Below, one piece after another: positions 11,201 through 20,400 of a stretch of DNA of 30,822 nt. The stretch covers positions 1 through 30,822 of the forward strand of contig NAOQ01000617.1 of assembly GCA_002751075.1 (NCBI GenBank), in the 5' to 3' direction. The notes under the pieces are model-generated. The model had not been told where the DNA came from and did not search any database. It saw only the letters and a list, made by a program, of their open reading frames with translations. Source of the DNA: Ichthyophonus hoferi (taxonomy: Eukaryota; Opisthokonta; Ichthyosporea; Ichthyophonida; Ichthyophonidae). A program made the position numbers and the translations under genes. Each line of letters opens with the position of its first letter. Position 1 is the stretch's first letter.

Positions 11201-13578
11201 CAGCAACATAGTCATAGAAAAACATGCCCCACCTCTTTATTACAATCATGGTTGGGTAGGGACCATCCAGGGAGAGAGTCATGTCTAGTGACTGATCCTG
11301 ACAAGTCAGATTAAGACCTCATAATTTGAGTAAGAACAAGTGCTACATATATAGTCCTTATGATACATCTTTATTGCCCTATTTTATTTAAGCAAATTAA
11401 AATAATATTAACATAATTTAGTTTTAGGTGGAAATGTTTACACCAGGAAACAAGCCATGACACCAAAAGGAAATTATTACACAGGTAGTCTTAATGAACA
11501 GTAGGCTAGTATTGGAAGCTTGTCAAACTGCCTCCCCCACTGGGTGTCACTAAATGATGACGTCATTATTCAATGGACTACCTTGTGCCTCCTGTTGGAT
11601 TAAATGGCGTGTGGTGTCCGGGCCATGTGCTCCCAGGAGGTCTCCATAGCAACCCTCTCCATCGGGGTCTAATGCCCAGGCTGCAACTTGTATGTCAAAT
11701 ATCTGACACTGCACCTTGACCCCCCCTGAGTATGTAGGGCAAGTAAATTTAATAAGTAGACTTAATACAAGGAGGGGAGCTAGGGGGAGGGGGACAGATC
11801 ACTTTAAGGCCTAGCCGAGCATGTAGCAAGGCCCACTATGAACAGAACCGAGTATCTTGTATTGGGTGCATGACACACCTTAAACCACATAAAAACAGGT
11901 TATAAATATAGGGAGAAAGTTTTATATAACAGAAACATACTTTGGGCTAACTTGTAAATCTATGAAGCATTACAATATAAACACTTTATTAGTACTACAT
12001 AATGGAAGATATACAGGTAGATTAATTATTTAATAATAATAGCAATGCCATGGCAGGGTATGACATAAAGACTGTGTAGACTAAAATATATTAATATATA
12101 ACGATATACCACCCCACCCTAAAGAGGTTCAAATGATTTATTATTCTATGAAATACCATGTAACCATACCCCACCACTACCCCCACCTCTAGGTAAAATA
12201 ATGTTGCAACCTACCATGTGTCATGTGCTTTTGAATCCATATAAAGATAGACTGAAGATCATAGCCTAGTAAGGTCAACCGGCAATTACCCAGTGCATAT
12301 GCAATGGTGTCACTAAGGAGGCTGCTTATCAGTCAGTGCCTGCCCGTATGATAGGATAGTGCTTCATATACAGTAAAAGGCATTTTAAACGTTTATTTTA
12401 TACCTACGATCTACAAGGTAAAAGTGACGTCCTAATGAACAGAATGAGTAGTCTAATTAATTCTATCACAAGAGGAAAAGATAGAAAATATGAACTACGT
12501 ACAGTACAGTACAAAAAGTACATAGCAACCAATGGGTTTAGGTGAGAGATGGGTAATAGAAGAGGCCACTACCATTAGAATAATTTTACCAGTAAGGGCT
12601 GTACGCTATAAACACATCCAGACATCCAGTTTATTATCTTGTAATAATTTGACCATTAAAAAAATTCACTCTGCATTAAACTATCAGTACTTACTGCAAG
12701 TCCTTCAGGTGTATCATAGTAGGAGATTGAGCAGTCTGTTCAAATATCATAATAACCAGTTCTACATTGTCTTGTGTCCAGAGCGACTGACCTCGGGCTT
12801 TGGGCCCCTGTGGGTGGGGGAAAGGAAGGAAAGGAAGTTAGGTATCAGGTTTGCTTTCTTTTTTATATATATATTAATATATTTAAATACACTAAAAGCT
12901 TATGTTTGAAAAGAAAAACAATTTCATTGGTTTAATCCTATTTATTCTTAAGAATATAAGGATGGCCACCTGCCTCAAGGTATGAATTTTAATGTAGATC
13001 AGAGCATATTAGCTTATAGAAGCATATTAGGAATATCTACCTATAACCAAGAGGTAGTAAGATGCTCTTTTAGTCCACTAATCAGGACCACCCTGATATA
13101 TAACTATAATGAAGCACTCAATTATGGCTATAATAAAATTAGAATGGCAGTAACCAATGTTGTCATATGTGTACTCCTATCTAACCGTATTCATGGCATG
13201 ATGCATTTTATATGTTATTCTTGCAAGATCACTTCTAGGAATTGGTAGAAGAACTAGAACCAGGTAAGTAACAATGAGATTTTATTTGTAAAGTATTTTA
13301 AGTATCTTCGTAAATTAATGTATAGCTGAATGGTCTATTAATAGGACATTGAACCCGAAGAATTTTCCTACCGTATGATAGAATCCTGCTGGCCATCTTG
13401 GCTCTGGTATACTGATGAGGATATATTACTATATATGGCTAAATGTGACCTAGGGGTTTCAACGCTTCAACACAGCGGAAAAACCATTAGATGAATAAAT
13501 AGCTGCCATATAAAGGCATTTAATCTTTCTATGAACAGGGAAAGGGAAAGATATTCATACCCAATAGGTATCGTCCAT
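2265..13578 (-). CDS. Family A DNA polymerase, POLN/POLQ class, without a helicase domain
   Basis: Template-directed DNA polymerase of the repair/translesion class, expected in the nucleus. Exons 5' to 3': 13561-13578 and 13372-13401 (both tentative), 12695-12807, 12290-12312, 12215-12265, 11582-11725, 11233-11297, 11040-11103, 10703-10767, 10038-10095, 9825-9889, 9614-9682, 9216-9239, 9071-9118, 8306-8362, 7888-7944, 7261-7280, 6972-7064, 6742-6854, 6365-6408, 5981-6057, 5105-5187, 4655-4726, 4310-4369, 3679-3789, 3165-3246, 2537-2604, 2265-2377. The 26 firm exons sum to 613 codons including the stop. Landmarks: exonuclease-like FDIQVAAWALDPD near residue 88, TGTGTGRLS at 328, motif A DYCEVEAR at 393, O-helix R-E-C-A-K then Y-SVIYG at 446-459, NFVVQGTAAD near 536, motif C QLHDELLYEV at 573. 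The exonuclease DxE pair is not seen, as in POLN and POLQ. The catalytic Asp residues, O-helix Arg and Lys, and steric-gate Glu are present. POLN and POLQ are hard to separate: NFVVQG favours POLN, while QNV, DY and RILAHL favour POLQ. The start is inferred from an ATG with A at -3 and G at +4. Confidence 0.9.
3089..3163. repeat. TA-rich simple repeat in a polymerase intron
   Basis: Two runs of alternating TA, about 16 and 20 bases, are separated by about 35 bases and end right at the donor of the exon at 3165-3246. This is a microsatellite-like tract. The second run abuts the GTATAT donor, so the donor itself lies inside the repeat. Confidence 0.8.
5257..5393. repeat. Three copies of a 22-bp repeat in a polymerase intron
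   Basis: The unit starts TGTGTTGTAGTTAT and ends ATCTTA followed by C or T. Copies lie at 5257-5278, 5279-5300 and 5372-5393. The first two are in direct tandem, and the third is offset by 71 bases of unrelated sequence. The first and third copies are identical; the second differs by two bases. It sits in the intron between the exons at 5105-5187 and 5981-6057. No function is evident. Confidence 0.75.
9249..9256. promoter_or_regulatory. Perfect CRE-type palindrome TGACGTCA (intronic)
   Basis: An exact 8-bp CREB/ATF consensus site, ten bases upstream in gene sense of the 24-nt exon at 9216-9239. Its place next to a micro-exon may be chance. It is one of three perfect copies in the window. Confidence 0.3.
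10656..10675. repeat. (TTAA)5 microsatellite
   Basis: Five perfect TTAA units lie in the polymerase intron just 3' (in gene sense) of the exon at 10703-10767, about 27 bases beyond its donor. Confidence 0.9.
11558..11565. promoter_or_regulatory. Perfect CRE-type palindrome TGACGTCA (intronic)
   Basis: An exact CREB/ATF consensus site, 16 bases downstream in gene sense of the donor of the 144-nt exon at 11582-11725. No other promoter feature is evident beside it, so a regulatory role is speculative. Confidence 0.3.
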
Positions 13579-15293
13579 TGTGGTGGCAGTCAAAGATTGA
13601 AGGGTGCAGCCGATACATATTGCGTTACACATTTGGCGCTTTATTTCTGAAAGCTTGCAGTTATTGTGTCACTAGAAATAAGTTTTATGTTTCCTTTGCA
13701 TTAATATTTTTACTTTTTCTATTCTAGGCTAATACTAATAAACAATATTTTTACGTCATTTATATAATTAGTAGAATGGTGTACAGAGAAATTTAAAATT
13801 CCAAGGTTTTTTTTGCATGAATATATAGAGCACTATAATAACAGAAAACAACAGCTTAATAGCCAACCATCCTTCCATGTTAGCCCTCTTCTCCCTTTCC
13901 AATAAGTAACCTACAATGGTGCAATACTACTCTGTTATTAATACAAATACCCGCATACTAACATTAATACTCTTTGTGTTTACCTTTTGTTTTTTTCAAG
14001 GTTCTAGAATTTTATACTAAAGAAATATTAACTTATGCAATACCTAGATGCTTACATATTTGTTTTGGAGCTTGGTGTTTCTAGTATTATTGTGGCCCGT
14101 TTATTTATCTTTATATTGAGATAAGTACATTGTAATATACTCTTGCTTAGATATATTTGTGCATGGATGCATAGGGAAATCTAGATATACATGTATATTG
14201 TTACCCATCCTTTGGTTTAAAAAACCCGTGGTGAAATGCACTAATGGTATTTAATTTCTAAATGCATTAATTTGCATGGGTAGCTACGTACATATATAAT
14301 TATGTATTCATATACTTGAATATCTATCAACTAAGATAATATGCATACATTTTAACACAAATTTATGAAACAGATAGTTTTAGCTCTCTATGGTATTCAC
14401 CTTTTAGCAAACATAAAAGAAATCATTTTATTATAATAATAGTAGTTGGCAATCCACAAAACCTACACTACAGTGTATGCAACATACGCAATATAAAAGT
14501 ACTGTTAGAAACATTAAAAATAACAGTATTTATGATGTGCACTACCTTAAAAGGAGTTATATTATCCAGTTGGTACGTCTCAAAGCGCTGATAAATAAAA
14601 CCCGACTGCTTGTCCATCTATAGTGGAAGTGGTATTACCAAGCCTTGGTTTTATTCTTTTAGTTTACATTTGAACAATATATAAGCAAGTATATCTGCAT
14701 CAACAGATTCAGATATATAAAAAGTTGTCATTCCATTTGTATGCGTTTCCCAAAGCAACATTTGTCAGAGTTTCTAAAGCAATATATTTGACATGAATTT
14801 CCTTACTTTTAATTGCTTTTATTTTATTTTATAAAAATGTAGAATGCTAAATTCCTATTAAAACTTGTTGATACTGACTGACACTGTATATTACTATATC
14901 TAGTAGGTTTTCTGATTGATGTAAAACTGGCCTACATCATCGTTGTATAAGGGTACCTTTTAATTTCAACGTGCCTATTCTCTGTTAAGAAGGCTGCTCT
15001 ATTTAAATGGTCAAGTACGTTTTCCACTCTTGTAGCTGTATTATATTGTTCCAAATTGGCTTGCTGAATATACACATACACACAAACTCTACCTTTTATG
15101 CATGTTTTGATTACTTTTCATTGACTGATTGCCATACATTATTGTTTGTCTGCTTTATCAACTTACCGTTGCAGAACACTTTTATTTATTTCACTTTCAG
15201 CGCTAGTCAGTGTTTGCCACAAAGTAAGCAATGGCGTAAAATGTAATTCAATTGAAGAAGAGAATAGACATAAGACAGTGTTTTTAGTTCACT
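13579..15293. other. Intergenic region between divergent genes
   Basis: AT-rich sequence between the tentative start of the polymerase gene (minus) and the start of the small gene (plus). Several CpGs at about 13600-13650, just upstream of the polymerase ATG, could mark its promoter side. The plus-strand sequence at 15181-15223 has a good acceptor (TTTCACTTTCAG) and a GTAAGC donor, so it may be a short 5' exon of the small gene. Otherwise I see only chance T-rich frames, and no RNA gene or mobile element. Confidence 0.4.
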
Positions 15294-16756
15294 ATGGCGT
15301 CAAGAGTCCCGGAGCTCTCTTCCGCATGTATTTTACCTGTGTGCATTATGCGCTTCCTATTGGTCCGGTAAATATTGACTTGACTAAGGTGCAAGGTGCT
15401 ATGGTGTTTTCCTATTTCTTTATATGGTGTTTAAAAAGGTATTACAATTTTCCATTGGTTAAATTCAGATACGAGAGATTTGTTGTGATGGTTCTCTATT
15501 GGCTGAAATTAATTCTGGTGAAGTTCGTGTATACCTCCTAAAAGCAAATGATAGGCTGAGACTGATTAAGTTTCTTGATGACTGTCTCTAAACTCGACCT
15601 AATATCATTTTTATCTAACAAATTACCGGGGTTATGAAATTTTATGAAATTTAAAATTTAGAAATACACACCCGTTAGTCGATGTTGTGCGTTTGGGAGT
15701 GAACATGCTAGATAAGAGATAAATAAATAAATGCAAAAATCTAATTACAAGATTACCCACATGAATGTTTCAATCATTCTTTAATTTTTATTTTATCCCT
15801 CCTTTTTTTTCATTGGGCTATTCATCTTAATTATATCACGGTTGATATGCAACATTCAACTAAAATTTATTTGGCTTTTAGATTTCCTATGTAGCATTTA
15901 CTTTCACTTGGTGGTACTTAATTGCAGGTGATAAAATTCCCGAGGTTGACTTTGGTAAGTGTTACTAGGCACCCCGGTTAGAATTTCAGTTTGTTATGAA
16001 TGCTCGGATACGTTTTTATATCTTGATTTCAAAAAAATGCATATTTTAAGTAAGAATGACTTTTTAAAATATTTCTTTACAAACAATAATATTTGAATTT
16101 TTTTGTCAGATATATGCAGTAACAGCAGGTAAGAAATAACAGATTGCTAACTTACTGCTGGTACTCCATTGGGTCCTTTTAGTAATCCCATTGAGAGTGT
16201 GTAATTATTTAAAAGTACGCCTTTTTATTGGTTCCCAATGCTTAAATACATAAATATCTTAATTATATTAGACCAATGGTTGCTTGACGTCAATTGCTAC
16301 TGATTGCCATTAAATATTTTCCAAGATCTGCTATAGTAATGCTTGATTGGCCAGATCTGGGATGAGCTGAGCCACCAGGTGGGAGGATAATATAGTTGTA
16401 TAGTAAGCGTATGTGGGTAGGGTGGAAAAGAAAGAATAAGCAAGATAAATGGAAGTAACCCAGAGAAAGAAGGAAGTGTTGTAGAACCAACTGTAAAGCG
16501 AAGACATTTATTACCCTGTGCTTTCACCGGACGCGTCCTAGACGCACAAGGCTATGTCGACAAATCAACCCGAGTTATATAAGGGAATAATAGAATCAAC
16601 AGTATGGCTTTGACAGTCAATATGCCAAAGGTTGCTTATGTGCCACGTAGTGTAAATTGTTTAATAATATTGTCTTGCAGACGACCAATAGCTACCAACC
16701 CTTTCATCATTATTACCTCGAGAAGATCATTATCTGGAGGTGGGCTTTCATCGTAA
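15294..16756 (+). CDS. Small spliced gene of unknown family (about 71 residues as modelled)
   Basis: No family recognised. The exons with good splice sites are 15469-15517, 15928-15954, 16110-16128 and 16681-16756 (stop TAA at 16754-16756). The acceptors ATTGCAG, TTTTTTTGTCAG and TTGTCTTGCAG have clear pyrimidine tracts, and the donors are GTGAAG, GTAAGT and GTAAGA. The phases join into one frame reading IREICCDGSLLAEINS, then GDKIPEVDF, then DICSNSR, then RPIATNPFIIITSRRSLSGG and a short tail. The first exon is ambiguous. ATG at 15294 (A at -3, G at +4, CpG-rich surroundings) gives MASRVPELSSACILP and needs a GTGTGC donor after 15338. The stronger donor after 15367 (GTAAAT) would join a different upstream frame. 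With the first choice the total is 216 nt, or 72 codons including the stop. The basic Ser-rich C-terminus has no membrane segment. The gene ends about 690 bases before the synthetase start. Confidence 0.5.
16285..16292. promoter_or_regulatory. CRE-type palindrome TGACGTCA beside a CCAAT box
   Basis: An exact CREB/ATF consensus lies about ten bases from a CCAAT pentamer (16273-16277), with an ATTGG some 50 bases further upstream. The cluster lies in the last intron of the small gene and about 1.15 kb before the synthetase ATG. A CRE next to CCAAT is a common promoter pairing in animals, so this could serve the synthetase or an antisense transcript. That role is inference. Confidence 0.35.
16528..16582. 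promoter_or_regulatory. CpG cluster followed by a TATATAA box: candidate promoter
   Basis: Six CpG dinucleotides fall within 45 bases (16528-16572), in surroundings where CpG is sparse. They are followed by TTATATAA at 16575-16582, which reads as a TATA box on either strand. On the plus strand this could start the synthetase transcript with a long 5' UTR. On the minus strand it would lie about 70 bases upstream of an ATG at 16508-16506. Which strand it serves, if any, cannot be told from sequence. Confidence 0.3.
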
Positions 16757-17447
16757 AGACTTACTTTCATTTTGCCTGTTAGTTATTTTTCTCCAAACAC
16801 TCCAATTAGAAAGAAAAAAAAAACCGAAAACAATATGAACAAACATAAATACACATTTTAAAGAAGCAAGACCATCAAAAGTAGAAAAATGCTCCTAATT
16901 AATTTAGACACCATTGGACCGAAAATTGCATGCAAAACAAAAATGTGAAAATAATATCAAATTATATACATAAATAAACACAAAAGAACATACGAAGAGA
17001 AAGACACTCACACCTGAGTATTTTTTTTTTTTGTTTTTACTTTTTTTAAAAAATAAAAGAAACCAGAAACGCATTTGCACGGAAGCACAATTACCACTTC
17101 ATATACATTTGCAAACATATATATAGTTTAAATAAAGAGTGTTAATAATAGGAGCCGACTAGAAGGTGTTAGGACTAAGGGCTATATGCCATTTGGAATA
17201 TCACAGTGCAAAAGGGTATAAAAGACCTGTTATATACGGTTAGTATTATTAGAGTAGTGATAATCATAAATACCTAAAGGTCAGGGGATGCCCCACACGG
17301 TCTATCTTGTTATTGTTATCAGTGGGGAGGAGGAGACAGGTTATGAAGTGGGGCCGTTACAAGGATGGTATAAAGATATAGCATATTAGGTGAGGGAGTA
17401 TGGTTGATTTATCTCTTTGATAGGGGCACTTTTTTTCTTAACACCCT
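16757..17447. other. Gap between the small gene and valyl-tRNA synthetase
   Basis: This stretch holds the presumed 3' UTR of the small gene, with AATAAA at 16973-16978 and 17052-17057, and the 5' UTR of the synthetase. Homopolymer A and T runs lie around 16811-16822 and 17022-17058. A frame opening at ATG 17288 shows no conserved motif. No coding exon is convincing. Confidence 0.4.
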
Positions 17448-20400
17448 ATGCCTTCTAATATAGATTCACAGCCACACCCCTTTCATGGCAAGGCTCTAAG
17501 CGATAAATACATTAGCAGCCAAGTGGAGGAAGGAGTGTATGATTGGTGGTTAGCAAAAGGGTATTTCAACGTCAAGGTAGTTTCTATTGGTTTTTATTAT
17601 ATAATTGAACGCTAGTAGTATTAGCATGCCATCTACAAGGTGCTTCATAACACTATAATGTCCCACACCCCTCCATGGCTAAAGGGCAGGAATCGCCTCA
17701 GCTATATATGTGCGTACACCTTCCATATACGCACACTAACACTTACAATCAGGCACAAGCATGAATGCAAAAAAATGAATATGACGTATGTGCAGACATA
17801 TATGAGAGGGAAATAAGGAATAATTAAGGACTCTTCATATATGGCTGTAACTTATCATCATAATTGGTGCCCTTGGCCTGTTGGTGATTTTAAAAAGAGA
17901 ATATAAATGGCTACATGCAATAAAAAGAAGTAGATGGAGAGGTAGCTTTATGTTGCACTATGTATATGCAATAAACTATTCTTGTTGTATGTATATGATA
18001 TGTAGGCGTACAATGTGACTAGGCCATCCTCTGACGTAGGGTAGTCTCCAGAGAACAGAGGGCCGATCCTACCATCTTATAGCACCCCCCCCTAATGTTA
18101 CAGGCAATTTGCATCTAGGCCATGCTTTGAGTGGCAGTCTACAGGTAGGTGGTAGGTCATTATTGGAGGGCTAGGTATAAAGGCTAATCACGTTGAAAGA
18201 AAGACTCTGAATTAGCATTAATATATAGCCACCATAGGTTATATCTCTTAATCATTAAAGGGCATTAGCGCACCGAAGGAGGGGAAAGGGGCCAATCAAT
18301 TTCAAGTTGGCATATATTATATTCCAATCGTATAGCTAATGATACCATGTTGATTACTCATTGGTTATCTATCTTCCATGTTTAATCTCTTATCAACTGT
18401 CCGTCCCTATGTGTTATAAACCTTTCCTTTTATATAAATGTAGGCGACTTGACCTTCAAGCCATTAGCATAGTGTACCTGCTATTGTATTACGTTATATT
18501 GTATAGTATTACGTTATATTATATTATATTGCACTGTGTTATGTTATATTATTATATTATATTATATTATATTAATATTCTACGCGGCAGGATGTTTTAG
18601 TGCGATGGCGTCGTATGATTGGTGACAATGTGATGTGGATACCTGGGACTGACCATGCTGGTATTGGAACCCAGGTCTGTGTCTAGTTACCGATTGGTTG
18701 GTATCACGCTAGCTTATGGTAGCATTATGAATTTCATACCAGTCTGTTAGCCAATAATATCTAAAGATTTATTATTACCCTCAATGTACACCAGGCCATA
18801 CACGTGTACTACTGGTTGCTATCCTGAAGCTGTCTCTGCTGATTAATCATACATTAGCACAAAATAGAATAAACCTGATATTCAGACATGGTCATTGTTT
18901 CCTTAAAGCAATACTGTTTATGGACACACAGGATTCTACATTTTCTATATCTTGGTGTCACACCAGATGTTATTACTTACCTCTAACCTCTTCCTTGCAT
19001 CCAATCCTCTTGTAGTTTGGCTCAGTCAGATCCTTCCCATTACACAATATATTTTCCCAATTATTTTTCCTGTCCACCCCCATACATTCTCTCTCCCGTT
19101 CTCTATTTATTCTACCTCTTAACTTCCACTACATTATTATTTATCTATTTCTATTTTATCTCCTCGCACATTAGGCTGTGGTTGAAAAGAACCTTCTAAA
19201 ATCCAAAGGAACCACACGAGAAACCCTTGGCAGAGCAAGATTTATTGAAGCAACCTGGGAGTGGACCAGGTCACGCCAGAGCCGTATTACTACCCAGCTA
19301 CGACAGATGGGATTTTCATTTGATTGGTGTGTTAAAAACTACATACTTATGTATCGGGGTAGCCAATATAGCGGCCACACATATATCTTTAAAATATCGT
19401 ATCACTGTATCTACTGGATGCCTGTATTGTCACTGTACTGTTCACATGGGGATTGCCTTGAAACATACATAGTATTAGTGACACCTATTATTGATCATAA
19501 ATATTTTCTCCCTTTATTCTTCCTTGCTATAAATTAACAATCAATGCTAATTGCCCTCTACCTTTTTAGCCTTTATCTTTTTCCACATCAACCAAGTGTG
19601 AATGGCTAAAATTGTTTATATGTTTTATTACTTCCTACCTAGCTTGTTATTGTTACTTTCCTTTAGGAAACAAGTCCTATAGTTCTATACTTTATAACAC
19701 TGTGACCATAGGTCTCGCGAGTTCTTCACATTAGATGCAGGCCATTCAGCAAATGTTAACAAGGTGTTTGTCAGACTGTTTGATGAGGGACTAATCCATA
19801 GAGATACCAGGTAGGCTGGTCCTTTTTCTTGCAAAATATGTAGTAATTACACTTAGTGCTATTAATCTTATTTCTGGGCAACCAGTTATACAATTTATAT
19901 GTATTGAGTGATCATCACACCCCAATCCTCTGAATGTCTAGGGTAGGTAGGACATAGAGATGGGTAGAGTAAGCACTGGCCTGGGTTTGACTTCCTATAT
20001 ATTTTACCCACTATAACTCCCTGCTAAGACCCATACTATACTTGATCACCCTGGTTGATATAGGCATGCAGTATAAAGTAAGGCTATAGTGCTAACACTG
20101 TCAAGCATGGAACTGTGCATGGGTTTCTTGTTGTTATCTTCTTACCCGTTGACTTATATTACTTCATAGGATGATCAATTGGTGTTGCCACCTGAAAACT
20201 GCTATATCAGATATAGAAGTAGAGGCACGAACCGTTACAAGCAAGACATACCACAAGCTACCCAATGGTACATGACTATGGATGGTATTTACACATTGCA
20301 TGTTAACATAGGACAAGCTGCTTCTTAATAATTATACATGATGTATAAAGGTTGGTACTAAGACATGATGGTCAGGGGAATGGTCTATAAAATACACTAA

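Noticed and set aside
13043-13095. Possible minus-strand exon (VVLISGLKEHLTTSW)
   Set aside because: Its donor phase does not match the next firm exon at 12695-12807, and it shows no family similarity.
16332-16508. 58-residue minus-strand ORF starting ATGTCTTCG
   Set aside because: It comes from a pyrimidine-rich strand, which gives a Ser/Tyr/Phe/Leu-rich product, and it overlaps the last intron of the small gene. The nearby CpG and TATA cluster keeps it from being fully excluded.
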